Under the pieces are notes generated by a model that saw only the letters and a list, made by a program, of their open reading frames with translations, was not told where the DNA came from and made no database searches. 64,000 nt of DNA from an uncultured Corynebacterium sp. (GTDB taxonomy: Bacteria; Actinomycetota; Actinomycetes; Mycobacteriales; Mycobacteriaceae): the NCBI RefSeq assembly GCF_947253065.1, contig NZ_CAMXWS010000008.1, forward strand, positions 1 to 64,000, in the 5' to 3' direction. The position numbers and the translations under genes are program-made. The first letter of the stretch is position 1. The number at the start of each line of letters is the position of its first letter. Below, piece after piece: positions 26,032-34,664 of the stretch.

Positions 26032-27522
26032 ATGAAGCTCTCCCGCCCCGTCATCGCCTCCGCTGCTGCGATCGCGATCGCCGCCGGATCGCTATCTGCC
26101 GCCAACGTGGTCAACGCCGAAGACAAGGCACCGCTTGACGACGTCGCCGTCGCCCCCGCCGAAGCGCCCACGCCGGCGGAAGAGCCCGCACCGGCCGAAG
26201 AGCCTGCAGACGAGGCCACCAACACTGAGACCGCTGACGTTGCTGAAGCGCCTGAGGCTCCTGCCCCGGTTGGCGCCACCGCCGACGGTGCAGCTGCACC
26301 TTCCGATGTCGACTCCGCCGTCAACGGCTTGCTCCAGCAGGGCGATGTCGACCCCGAAATCGAAGCTCTTGCCCAAACCGAGCCCGAGCACAACACTGAG
26401 CCGACCGAGATCGCTGACATGCGCCGAATCAACGGCCGGGCCGATGCACCGCGCAAGGTCTACGGCAACACCAAAGAAGCTCAGGGTTGGTACGGCCAGA
26501 AGAATGTCGAAGGCTGGTACGTCCAGTCCAAGTCGATGGAGCGCGAAATCCCCGTTGCACTGATCCGCGCCACCGACGCCGATGGCAACCGCGTCGATAA
26601 TGCCCCGACCCTCTACCTCCTCAACGGCGCTGGCGGCGCTGAGCAGGACTCCGACTGGGTCAGCCCCGGCCGGGCCAACGAGTTCTACGCCGGCAAGGGC
26701 GTCAACGTTGTCATCCCGATGGAAGGCGCATTCTCCTACTACGTTGACTGGCTCACCGACGGCGAGACCCTCAAGTCAAAGTCCCGCTACTTCAAGGGCA
26801 AGCAGATGTGGACGACCTTCCTCGGCGAGGAGCTCCCGCCTGCCGTCGAAAACGAGCTCAACGCGAACGAGGAGAAGCGAGGCGTGCTCGGCTTCTCCAT
26901 GTCCGCCACCTCGTCCCTCCTGCTCGCTGAGCACTTCCCCGGGCGTTACGCCGCAGTCGCTTCCTTCTCCGGTTGCGCCGCCACCTCCACCCCACTTCCG
27001 TGGGCATTCGCAGCGCTGACCGTGAACCGTGCAGCCGATACCCCCACCTACACGTCCATCACTCCCGCCCACATCTGGGGCCCGATGGGCAGCCCGTACA
27101 ACCGCTACAACGATGCACTCGTCAACGCCGAGAAGCTCCGTGGCAGCAAAATCTACATCTCTAACGGCTCCGGCACCGGATCGCAGTCCGACATGATCGG
27201 GTTGAACCGCAACACTGACAATATTGACTGGGCCAAAGCCATCAGTGGATCTATGACCACCACCGTCGAAGGTGGCGTCATCGAAGCAGCCACGAACTCC
27301 TGCACCCACGACCTGCGCGCCAAGCTCAAGGCCAACAACATTCCGGCGCACTACGAGTTCCGCAAGGCCGGTACCCACTCCTGGGGTGTCTGGTACGCCG
27401 ACCGTAACCGGTCCTGGAACACCACCTTCGGCCCCGCATTCTTCGGCGAGGGCAACTTTGTCAAGGCCCAAGAATTCAGCACGACAAGCCCGACTTGGAA
27501 CGCTGACGACTCCAGCAGCTAA
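26032..27522 (+). CDS. Secreted corynomycoloyltransferase with acidic N-terminal linker
   Basis: 496 residues. Signal peptide 1-29 (VVNA/ED). Residues 30-130 are an Ala/Pro/Glu-rich disordered linker not found in the paralogue at 29.3 kb. The alpha/beta-hydrolase domain has nucleophile Ser289 in GFSMSAT and catalytic His in GTHSWGVW; Cys in SFSGCAAT and TNSCTHDL can form the conserved disulfide. The family (antigen 85/Cmt) transfers corynomycolate from trehalose monomycolate to arabinogalactan, trehalose or proteins in the outer envelope. The linker may let the enzyme reach through the cell wall. The start ATG 26032 lacks a strong ribosome site. Confidence 0.9.
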   Translation: MKLSRPVIASAAAIAIAAGSLSAANVVNAEDKAPLDDVAVAPAEAPTPAEEPAPAEEPADEATNTETADVAEAPEAPAPVGATADGAAAPSDVDSAVNGLLQQGDVDPEIEALAQTEPEHNTEPTEIADMRRINGRADAPRKVYGNTKEAQGWYGQKNVEGWYVQSKSMEREIPVALIRATDADGNRVDNAPTLYLLNGAGGAEQDSDWVSPGRANEFYAGKGVNVVIPMEGAFSYYVDWLTDGETLKSKSRYFKGKQMWTTFLGEELPPAVENELNANEEKRGVLGFSMSATSSLLLAEHFPGRYAAVASFSGCAATSTPLPWAFAALTVNRAADTPTYTSITPAHIWGPMGSPYNRYNDALVNAEKLRGSKIYISNGSGTGSQSDMIGLNRNTDNIDWAKAISGSMTTTVEGGVIEAATNSCTHDLRAKLKANNIPAHYEFRKAGTHSWGVWYADRNRSWNTTFGPAFFGEGNFVKAQEFSTTSPTWNADDSSS

Positions 27523-27539
27523 ACACCCATGAGGCACCT

Positions 27540-27577
27540 CCCCTGTGGATAGTTTTGAGTTATCCACAGGGGTTTTG
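27540..27577 (+). terminator. Terminator of mycoloyltransferase 1
   Basis: A 12-bp perfect stem, cccctgtggata/tatccacagggg, around gttttgagt and followed by tttt. The stem arm contains ttatccaca, the DnaA-box sequence, most likely by coincidence. Confidence 0.85.
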
Positions 27578-27608
27578 TTGTGCGCTTTTCTTGGGGCCCT
27601 CGTCGGTT

Positions 27609-27614
27609 TAGGTT
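27609..27614 (+). promoter_or_regulatory. -10 element for leaderless HNH gene
   Basis: TAGGTT, 7 nt before ATG 27622. Confidence 0.55.
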
Positions 27615-27621
27615 TTGGGGC

Positions 27622-28683
27622 ATGACACCTTTTACCGCGATGTTGGCCCCGCTTGGTGGGCCGCTTGATGCCCTGGCGCATTTTGACCGCCAGGAAGCCA
27701 TCGATGCTGGCATCGATCCGGTCGCGGTAGACAAATGGGCCGAGCTTCACACGGTGTATTTCGGTGCGACGCGTGCGACGCGTAAGCAAGCCCAAGCTCT
27801 TCGTATTGCGCGTTCGACGTCGAAGTCGTTGGATCAGCTGGTGTTTATTGAGCAGCAGGTCAAAAAGGCCAAGGATCCGTGGAAGACGCGTTTGGCCCTG
27901 TTGTCGGTGGAGGGGAACTACGCGACGTTGAAGCGTCGTGCGAAAGACATCGTGGAGGTCCCGGAGAAGCCTGCCCCGAAAACGTCGGTGCGGTTTACCA
28001 AATCGCGTAAAGGTAAGCGGTCGTTTACAGCTACCGGTTCCGAGCGTGATATCGCTGCCCTTGAACACGCCCTGCGCCAGAACCTGGATGCCACCCGGCC
28101 GGAGGGTCCGCAGATGTATGAGGCGTTTGCCCGCCTGCTGCGTTCTGGTGGTGGGGTGGCCTTAGCGGTGCCGCGGCCGTTGGTGGTCGTCCCGCTGGCA
28201 GATCATATTTCCATCCTCGGTGGCCGCGGCGATGAAACAATTCTTGGGTTGTCGGATGGCACCACGATGACCGGTGCGGAATACCTTGCGCAGCTTCATG
28301 GTGCTGAGCTTGAGGTGGCACTGTTCCACCCGGCGGAAGGTGCGGTGAACCTGTACCGCACCCAACGCTTCGCCAACAGCAAGCAAAGAGACCTAGCCCG
28401 AGCAACACTCACGACGTGTCCGGTGCCAGGGTGCCGGCATGCTGCGGATCATTGCGAAATCCACCACATCACTGCCTGGAGCCGTGGTGGTGAGACGAAT
28501 ATGGCCAATTTGGCGCCGGTGTGTAGGTATCACAACCGCACCAATGATGATGACCCATGGCGCACACACCGCGGGCGCATACGAAGACGACGCGGAAGCC
28601 CAATCTGGGTATCACCACGCGGAAAACCGGTACCGAATACCACCCACCGGTACGGAGCCATGCACCTACTCTTCGGAAGCTAG
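27622..28683 (+). CDS. HNH endonuclease-domain protein with DUF222 (13E12-like)
   Basis: 353 residues from ATG 27622. The N-terminal 200 residues resemble DUF222 of the actinobacterial 13E12 repeat family. The C-terminal HNH domain has CPVPGCRHAADHCEIHH and VCRYHNR: the paired cysteines bind zinc and the His residues are the H-N-H set, apparently intact. Such genes occur in multiple copies in actinobacterial genomes and may be mobile or domesticated; the substrate is unknown. It stands between two mycoloyltransferase genes, where it separates what may once have been adjacent paralogues. Confidence 0.8.
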   Translation: MTPFTAMLAPLGGPLDALAHFDRQEAIDAGIDPVAVDKWAELHTVYFGATRATRKQAQALRIARSTSKSLDQLVFIEQQVKKAKDPWKTRLALLSVEGNYATLKRRAKDIVEVPEKPAPKTSVRFTKSRKGKRSFTATGSERDIAALEHALRQNLDATRPEGPQMYEAFARLLRSGGGVALAVPRPLVVVPLADHISILGGRGDETILGLSDGTTMTGAEYLAQLHGAELEVALFHPAEGAVNLYRTQRFANSKQRDLARATLTTCPVPGCRHAADHCEIHHITAWSRGGETNMANLAPVCRYHNRTNDDDPWRTHRGRIRRRRGSPIWVSPRGKPVPNTTHRYGAMHLLFGS

Positions 28684-28740
28684 CACAACGCTGCCCAAAA
28701 AACTCACCCGCCCACACAAGACGCCAACACAAACACACCC

Positions 28741-28774
28741 AAAACAAAAACCGGACGCTACAACGGCGTCCGGT
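28741..28774 (-). terminator. Terminator of the 40-residue gene
   Basis: On the minus strand CCGGACGC and GCGTCCGG pair around a 7-nt loop, followed by TTTTTGTTTT. It begins 22 bp after the stop codon of the small gene, supporting a real transcription unit. Confidence 0.85.
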
Positions 28775-28795
28775 GATGAAGCGATGGCTGGGGTC

Positions 28796-28918
28796 TTAGA
28801 ACATGCCCAGGCCGAGAGCGATCGTCGAAGAAGTTGACGAAAGCTGGTGCAGAATCCCACCGAGGAACTCGTTGAATGCCAGCTGTGCCTGCTCGATCGG
28901 GTGAAGCGGATTTGCCAT
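28796..28918 (-). CDS. Small 40-residue protein, possible mycomembrane porin-like peptide
   Basis: ATG at 28916-28918 and TAA at 28796-28798 encode MANPLHPIEQAQLAFNEFLG followed by a Ser/Thr cluster and the hydrophobic end ALGLGMF. It has its own signals: AAAAGGAC 9 nt before the ATG and a strong terminator just after the stop. There is no signal peptide. Size, lack of leader, amphipathic first half and position between mycoloyltransferases recall corynebacterial PorA/PorH-type proteins (about 45-57 residues), which are O-mycoloylated on serine. Sequence identity to them is not evident to me, so the assignment is tentative, but that this is a gene is well supported. Confidence 0.7.
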   Translation of the reverse strand: MANPLHPIEQAQLAFNEFLGGILHQLSSTSSTIALGLGMF

Positions 28919-29332
28919 GAGGGATCAGTCCTTTTCTGTAATTTTCGGTTCACGCTATCTTTCGCGCTTATCGACGCCCTCGTTACGCCACCAGCTTCCG
29001 CCCGACGTTCCGCGCGCCTCAGCAGGATCAAAACACACGTATTCTCGCGCGCTTTGTGTGTCCCGCAACGCACACCGGATCGTAACATGTTTAACTCTAT
29101 TAACAACTGAGATGGTTTTTTCGGTTGTGCAGCAGCTAGGCCACCGATAAAGTCAAGTCCGTTCCAAGGTTTCTCCATGTAGTTACGGGCAGTGAAGCAT
29201 TGCGGTAACGCATCGCATGATCGCAACGAAAGACTGCAGTGAAACCACCTTGTTGGAACTGTTTCGACTGTGCGGCTTCGCTGCTTAGTTGAAAAACCAT
29301 ATTTAGCTTTCCCGGCTTGAAGGAATGTTGAC
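28919..29332. other. Intergenic region between small gene and mycoloyltransferase 2
   Basis: 414 bp with no further credible gene. Near the left end are the leader and probable -10 (TAGCGT on the minus strand, 28952-28957) of the small gene and a copy of the interspersed 11-mer (28966-28976). The right part is AT-richer than the surroundings and should hold the promoter of the mycoloyltransferase; GAAGGA ends it as the ribosome site. Confidence 0.6.
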
Positions 29333-30487
29333 ATGAAGCTCTTCCGCTCCGTCGTTGCAGTCGCCACTGCCACGGCTCTCACTTTCGGCGCAGCGTCTGC
29401 AGTCGCACCTGCAGTTGCTGACGCTGCCCCGGTCAATGCTCGCCAGGCGGCCGGCAATGCACCGGTCGGAACGGTAAAGAATTGGAACACCCACCCAGCG
29501 CCGACTGCCGTCATCACAGGCAAGACCGCTGAGTGGGTCAAGCAAGTCGACCACAATAAGGTCTGGGCTTTCTGGGTGAGCTCCCCGTCGATGGGCCGCG
29601 ATATTCCGGTAGCCGTTATCCCGGCGCGCAATGCGCAGGGCCAGCTGGTCAAGAACGCCCCGACGATTTACCTTCTCAACGGCGCAGGCGGCGCGGAGCA
29701 GAATTCTGACTGGCTAAGCTACGCCGAAACTCAGAAGTTCTACGAGAAGAAAGGCGTGAACGTCGTCATCCCGATGGAGGGCGCGTTCTCCTACTACACG
29801 GACTGGCTGCACACCCCGAAGGCGGAGTACTTCCGTGGACCGCAGAAGTGGGAAACCTTCCTGACGAAGGAGTTGCCGGGCCCGATCGAGAATCGCCTCG
29901 GCGCGGATAACCGTCGCGCAATCGTCGGTTTCTCCATGTCGGGCACCTCCGCGCTCGTGCTGCCGGAAAAGGTCCAGGGCTTCTACGACGCAGCAGCTAG
30001 CTTCTCCGGCTGCGCAGCTACCTCGACCCCGGCGCCGTACAATTTCGCTCGCCTGACGGTTAACCGTGGTGCGGGCTCTGCCGCCAATTTCCAGACGGTC
30101 ACCCCGGAGCAGATGTGGGGCCCGATGGGCAGCCCGTACAACCGTGCGAATGACGCATTGGTCAACGCCAACAAGTTGCGCGGCACGAAGCTGTACATCT
30201 CCACCGCCACCGGTCTCGCCGCGAAGGAAGACATGGTCGGCTACATCGCTTCCCAGGGTTATTCCCAGGCGGCAGCATCCGGCGCGGCGCTCACGCTGCA
30301 GGTCGAAGGTGGCGTTATCGAGGCTGCGATCAACTCCTGCAACCACGATCTTCGCGCGAAGCTGACCAAGCTGAACATTCCAGCGCACTACGAGTTCCGC
30401 AACACCGGCACACACTCCTGGCCGGTGTGGCGCAAGGACCTGGAGAATTCCTGGTACAAGACCATCAAGCCAGCATTCAACATGTAG
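29333..30487 (+). CDS. Secreted corynomycoloyltransferase
   Basis: 384 residues, compact form without the acidic linker of the other copy. Signal peptide 1-31 (VADA/AP). Nucleophile Ser201 in VGFSMSG and catalytic His in GTHSWPVW are present; the GCAAT and NSCNHDL cysteines suggest the same disulfide. The block LNGAGGAEQ and VIPMEGAFSYY is shared with the paralogue, so the pair arose by duplication. It acts in the envelope, attaching corynomycolates to arabinogalactan, trehalose or proteins. GAAGGA 7 nt before ATG 29333 fixes the start. Confidence 0.92.
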   Translation: MKLFRSVVAVATATALTFGAASAVAPAVADAAPVNARQAAGNAPVGTVKNWNTHPAPTAVITGKTAEWVKQVDHNKVWAFWVSSPSMGRDIPVAVIPARNAQGQLVKNAPTIYLLNGAGGAEQNSDWLSYAETQKFYEKKGVNVVIPMEGAFSYYTDWLHTPKAEYFRGPQKWETFLTKELPGPIENRLGADNRRAIVGFSMSGTSALVLPEKVQGFYDAAASFSGCAATSTPAPYNFARLTVNRGAGSAANFQTVTPEQMWGPMGSPYNRANDALVNANKLRGTKLYISTATGLAAKEDMVGYIASQGYSQAAASGAALTLQVEGGVIEAAINSCNHDLRAKLTKLNIPAHYEFRNTGTHSWPVWRKDLENSWYKTIKPAFNM

Positions 30488-30535
30488 CTAGCGCTTCCAC
30501 ACCACGATCGGGCATACTCGCCCCACTCTCAGCGA

Positions 30536-30541
30536 TAGGGT
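30536..30541 (+). promoter_or_regulatory. -10 element for leaderless S9 peptidase
   Basis: TAGGGT, 7 nt before ATG 30549; it supports this ATG over GTG 30540, which would overlap the -10. Confidence 0.55.
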
Positions 30542-30548
30542 GGCGGGT

Positions 30549-32531
30549 ATGCCCGATTTCTCTATCGACCCAGCTTTACTCGACGACATCGACGGCGACG
30601 CCGCGCTCACATGGGCCGCGGCCTGGTCGAACGAGACAGAGCAACGCACAGCAGCCTCCCGCGACACAGCTCGCTTATCGACGCACATCCGCTCCCTCCT
30701 CGACACCGACTCCCGCATCCCTTACGTGTCTCGGCGCGGCGATTACCTGTACAACTTCTGGCGCGACCAGGAGCACCCACGGGGGTTGTGGCGTCGCACC
30801 ACCACGGATGCCTATCTGGAAAATGAGGGGTGGGAGGTGCTGTTGGACGTCGATAAGCTTGCTGCCGATGAGGGCGAAGACTGGGTGTTCAAAGGTGCCT
30901 CCGTGCATCCTCTCGCGGGCGACCGTGCGCTCATCCGCCTCTCGCGCGGCGGCGCAGACGCGGTAGTCGTACGCGAATTCGACCTGGCCACCCGCAAATT
31001 CGACGGGTTCGAAATCCCCGAAGCGAAAACCGACACGAGCTGGGTCGACCGCGACACCCTACTCGTCGGCACGGACCTTGGCGGCGACTCACTGACCACC
31101 TCCGGCTACCCCGTCGAAGTGCGCCTGTGGCGACGCGGCACCACGCTTGCCGACGCCCCCGTCCAATTCCGCGGCGACCGCAACGACGTCGCCGTTGGCG
31201 CACACTACGACCCCACCCCCGGGCACGAACGCACCATCTTCACCCGCGCGCTCGACTTCTACAACCAACGCACCTTCATCGACGACACGCTTATCGACGT
31301 CCCCACCGACACCACCCCCATCCCCCACCGCCAGTGGCTCTTCCTGCTCCCCCGCACCGAATTCGCAGGCCTTAACCCAGGCGAACTGGGCGTGATCGAG
31401 CTCGACCGCTTCCTCGCCGGCGACCGCGACGTGCACACCCTGGTGAGCGGGACCGCCGTTGAGAACATCTCTTTCACCGCATCGAGCGTTCTTGTGACCA
31501 CCCTCGACGATGTTGCGACGCGAATCAGCTCATTCGACCTGGGCACATGGGAACGCACAGAGGTCGAGCTGCCGGACGCCGCGACAGCTCACGTCGTTTC
31601 CACCAGCCCGCTCGACGGCGATGAGGTGTGGATCAACAGCTCTTCCTTCACCACACCATCGACGCTGCTGCGAAACGGCGAGGTCGCGCGACGTGCGCCG
31701 TCGCTTTTCGACGCCTCCACCCTCCAAACCCGCCAACACTGGGCTACCTCTGCCGACGGAACGAAAATCCCCTACTTCATCACCGGCGATTTCTCCCGCC
31801 TCTCCACTCCTGACGCCCCTGGCGGTGGCCCACGCCCCACTCTCGTCGGCGGATACGGCGGCTTCGAAGTTTCGCTGACTCCCAGCTATTCCGCGGTCCG
31901 CGGTGCCGCCTGGCTGGAGCGCGGCTATTTCTACGTCCAACCCAACCTGCGCGGAGGTGGCGAATTCGGGCCTGAGTGGCACTCGCAGGCAGTGAAAACG
32001 AACCGGCACAAGGTATGGGAAGACCATCGCGCGGTTCTCGAAGATCTCGTGGCTCGCGGCTACACCACCCCTGCCCAGCTGGGTATTCGCGGCGGATCCA
32101 ACGGTGGGCTTCTCACGTCCGGCGCGCTCGTCCAGTACCCGGAACTGTTCGGGGCAGCTGTCATCCAGGTGCCACTAACCGACATGCTGCGCTACCACAC
32201 CCTTTCCGCCGGCGCGTCTTGGATGGCTGAGTACGGCGACCCCGACGACCCGGAGGAACGGGCGGCGATCGAGACGTGGTCACCGCTGCACAACATCGCG
32301 CCCGCATCCAACGCGACGTACCCGCCGGCACTCGTGACCACCTCAACTCGCGACGACCGCGTCCACCCCGCCCACGCACGTACCTTCGCACTTGCCCTCG
32401 CGAAGGCAGGCCACCCCGTCAACTACTTCGAGAACACCGTCGGAGGACACGCAGGCGCCGCCGACAATGAGCAGGTCGCACGAGTTGAAGCACTCATTTA
32501 CAGCTGGCTCGACATTCACATCGGAGACTGA
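30549..32531 (+). CDS. S9 family prolyl oligopeptidase
   Basis: 660 residues, cytoplasmic. The N-terminal beta-propeller covers about 30-400 and the C-terminal alpha/beta-hydrolase domain the rest. Nucleophile Ser lies in GIRGGSNGGLL, the Asp in STRDDRVHP and the His in VGGHAGAADN, a complete S9A triad. It cleaves short proline-containing peptides. Three copies of CGTCGATAAGC (30673, 30848, 31289) and one CGTCGAAAAGC (31703) lie inside this gene, the densest cluster in the window. Confidence 0.92.
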   Translation: MPDFSIDPALLDDIDGDAALTWAAAWSNETEQRTAASRDTARLSTHIRSLLDTDSRIPYVSRRGDYLYNFWRDQEHPRGLWRRTTTDAYLENEGWEVLLDVDKLAADEGEDWVFKGASVHPLAGDRALIRLSRGGADAVVVREFDLATRKFDGFEIPEAKTDTSWVDRDTLLVGTDLGGDSLTTSGYPVEVRLWRRGTTLADAPVQFRGDRNDVAVGAHYDPTPGHERTIFTRALDFYNQRTFIDDTLIDVPTDTTPIPHRQWLFLLPRTEFAGLNPGELGVIELDRFLAGDRDVHTLVSGTAVENISFTASSVLVTTLDDVATRISSFDLGTWERTEVELPDAATAHVVSTSPLDGDEVWINSSSFTTPSTLLRNGEVARRAPSLFDASTLQTRQHWATSADGTKIPYFITGDFSRLSTPDAPGGGPRPTLVGGYGGFEVSLTPSYSAVRGAAWLERGYFYVQPNLRGGGEFGPEWHSQAVKTNRHKVWEDHRAVLEDLVARGYTTPAQLGIRGGSNGGLLTSGALVQYPELFGAAVIQVPLTDMLRYHTLSAGASWMAEYGDPDDPEERAAIETWSPLHNIAPASNATYPPALVTTSTRDDRVHPAHARTFALALAKAGHPVNYFENTVGGHAGAADNEQVARVEALIYSWLDIHIGD

Positions 32532-32607
32532 CGGGGAACCGACGGGAACTATCCAACACCAACTTCCGACTACCCCTGAAACACAACTTTTCACGAAAGG
32601 GACCCCC

Positions 32608-33261
32608 ATGCACAAGAAGATCAGCGCTCTCGCAGCGACCGTCTTCGCCTCCACCCTCGTCTTGGCAGGTTGCTCCAGCGACGGCAACGGTGACACCAAG
32701 GCTGCCGACACCACTGAAGCCACCGCCGCAACCACCGGCGAAACTGCTGCCGAAACTGCCACCGAGCAGAGTTCGTCTGCCCTCACCCTGACTGATGGCT
32801 ACTGCCGCGCCAAAGCCGCCGACTCCGACATGACGGCTTGCTTCGGGACCCTGAAGAACACCTCTAACGAAGACATCACCGTCGAGTCCTTCAGCGCACC
32901 AGAACTTGAGGGCGCATCCGCTGAGCTCCACGAGGTTGTCGACGGCATGATGCGCCAGAAGGAAGGTGGCTTCACCATTCCCGCCGGCGGATCCCAGGAG
33001 CTCATGCCGGGTGGCGAGCACCTGATGATCATGAATTACCCCGACCCGATCGAAGCAGGCGACACCCTGAAGTTCACCCTGTCACTGAGCGACGGTACGG
33101 AGATCACCTCCGAATTCCCAGTCCGCGAGCAGCCGTCCGGCGAAGAGGACTACGGCGATCTCGACCACGCAGGCCACGGCGACCACGCGGGCCACGGCGA
33201 GCACGCAGACCACGGCGAGCAGGGCGAAGAGGCCGAACACAGCGATCACGCTGCACACTAG
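32608..33261 (+). CDS. PCu(A)C-type copper chaperone lipoprotein with His-rich tail
   Basis: 217 residues from ATG 32608, preceded by CACGAAAGGGA. Lipobox LVLAGC puts the lipidated Cys at 22, then a Thr/Ala/Glu-rich spacer (24-60). The DUF461/PCu(A)C domain carries the His/Met copper ligands: ELHEVVDGMMRQ and GEHLMIMNYPDPIEAGD. The last 40 residues repeat HAGHGDHAGHGEHADH, a likely extra metal-binding tail. It should deliver or buffer copper outside the membrane. The DyP peroxidase follows 65 bp later. Confidence 0.9.
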   Translation: MHKKISALAATVFASTLVLAGCSSDGNGDTKAADTTEATAATTGETAAETATEQSSSALTLTDGYCRAKAADSDMTACFGTLKNTSNEDITVESFSAPELEGASAELHEVVDGMMRQKEGGFTIPAGGSQELMPGGEHLMIMNYPDPIEAGDTLKFTLSLSDGTEITSEFPVREQPSGEEDYGDLDHAGHGDHAGHGEHADHGEQGEEAEHSDHAAH

Positions 33262-33284
33262 AGCTGCCGACACCCCCGCCAGCG

Positions 33285-33312
33285 ACGAGTAACGAATAAC
33301 GACTAACGAGCA
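33285..33312 (+). repeat. Four tandem heptamers upstream of DyP gene
   Basis: ACGAGTA, ACGAATA, ACGACTA and ACGAGCA follow one another without gap, consensus ACGANTA. They lie 14 bp before the GTG of the DyP gene, between it and the copper lipoprotein. One per helical two-thirds turn does not fit a simple operator array; replication slippage or a leader RNA element is also possible. Confidence 0.7.
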
Positions 33313-33326
33313 CAGAAAGCGAAACC

Positions 33327-34595
33327 GTGAATAACAGCGTCTCAGAGTCAACCGACATCGAAGCCCCAACTGGCTCTTCTCGCCGCCAGTTCCTGCGTGG
33401 CGTCGGGGTGGCCGGGGCTGCTACCGCGGTGGCGGCGGGGGCGAGTGCGTGTGCGGGGGAAGAGGGGGGCGTCGATAAGCCTGCTGATGCGTGGCCCGGC
33501 CAAGGAACCTCGGACCATAATGCGACGGTGGCGTTTGATGGGCCGCATCAGGCGGGAATCGCGACGCCGGAGCAGTCGTTTTGCAAGCTGATCGCGTTCA
33601 ATCTCAAGGGTGATCGAGAGTCGACGGACGATGTCATCCGTCTCATGCGGTTGTGGACCGACGATGCGCGCCGCATGTGCAGTGGCCGTGCGGGACTCGC
33701 TGATCTCGAGCCGGAAAATCTGCGCTCGACCGCAAATCTCACGATCACAGTGGGTTTCGGTCGCAGCTTGCTGGACAAACTCGGCCTCGACGGGCAAGCC
33801 CCTGAATGGCTCGATGACCTGCCGAAATATAGTCGCGACGAGCTCCGCGAAGAATGGTCCGGCGGCGATATCTGCCTGCAGATCTGCGCGGACGACCGCT
33901 TCACGGTCGCGCACGCCGCACGCTTCATGGTCAAAGGCGCACGCACGTACACCGACGTCGCGTGGGTCCAGGACGGCTTCCTGCACGCACGCGGCTCGAT
34001 CGAACCGGGTGAAACGCCGCGCAACCTTTTCGGCCAGCTCGACGGCACGGGCAACCCGAGCGTCGAAGAATTCGACGACGTTGTCTGGATCGACGAGGGC
34101 CCCGCATGGTTGCAGGGAGGTGCGGCGATGGTGGTGCGTCGAGTAGCAATGCTTCTCGACGAATGGGATATCCTCGACCGCCCCTCCCGCGAAGTCGTCG
34201 CTGGTAGACGCCTTGACAACGGTGCCCCTCTCACTGGCTCCGAAGAATTCGACGAACCCGACCTGGAGGCACGCGACGAATACGGCCTGCCCGTCATCGA
34301 TCCGAAATCGCACCTCGCGCGCGCGAAGTCGAAGGACCCCGCCGAACGCATCTTCCGCCGGCCATACAACTACGACATGCCGCCCGGCCCCGACACACGC
34401 GGAACGTCCAACTCGGGACAGATGTTCATCTGCTTCCAAAAGAACCCGCTGCGCCAATTCGACCCCATTCAAAAACGGCTTGACGACGTCGACCGCCTCA
34501 ACGAATGGATCACCCACATCGGCTCCGCCGTCTTCGCCATCCCCCACGGCACTGCCGACGGCGAGTATTGGGGCCAGGACCTCTTCGAGGCCTGA
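33327..34595 (+). CDS. Tat-exported Dyp-type heme peroxidase
   Basis: 422 residues. A Tat signal has RR at 19-20 in SSRRQFLRGVG and a hydrophobic stretch ending GASACAG; the Cys at 42 might also be lipidated. The DyP hallmark GxxDG is GQLDG (236-240, Asp239 catalytic). The proximal heme His is likely in KSHLARAK, and PNYD-like RPYNYD and FICFQKNPLRQFDPIQ match EfeB-type DyPs. It is exported folded with heme. Pairing with a copper chaperone suggests an envelope metal/peroxide defence unit. Start is GTG 33327. Confidence 0.92.
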   Translation: MNNSVSESTDIEAPTGSSRRQFLRGVGVAGAATAVAAGASACAGEEGGVDKPADAWPGQGTSDHNATVAFDGPHQAGIATPEQSFCKLIAFNLKGDRESTDDVIRLMRLWTDDARRMCSGRAGLADLEPENLRSTANLTITVGFGRSLLDKLGLDGQAPEWLDDLPKYSRDELREEWSGGDICLQICADDRFTVAHAARFMVKGARTYTDVAWVQDGFLHARGSIEPGETPRNLFGQLDGTGNPSVEEFDDVVWIDEGPAWLQGGAAMVVRRVAMLLDEWDILDRPSREVVAGRRLDNGAPLTGSEEFDEPDLEARDEYGLPVIDPKSHLARAKSKDPAERIFRRPYNYDMPPGPDTRGTSNSGQMFICFQKNPLRQFDPIQKRLDDVDRLNEWITHIGSAVFAIPHGTADGEYWGQDLFEA

Positions 34596-34599
34596 ACCA

Positions 34600-34629
34600 T
34601 CTTGTAGCTCTCGAGACTCTTGTAGCTCT
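34600..34629. repeat. 12-bp direct repeat between DyP and flippase genes
   Basis: tcttgtagctct occurs at 34600-34611 and again at 34618-34629. No transposase or terminator is linked to it. Confidence 0.6.
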
Positions 34630-34664
34630 TCCCTTCTTGCAGCGGCGGGTAGAGTTACGCATCG

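Noticed and set aside
27544..27568. DnaA-box-like sequences (tgtggatag and ttatccaca) near the first mycoloyltransferase
   Set aside because: They are the two arms of a perfect terminator stem, so the match is explained by the hairpin.
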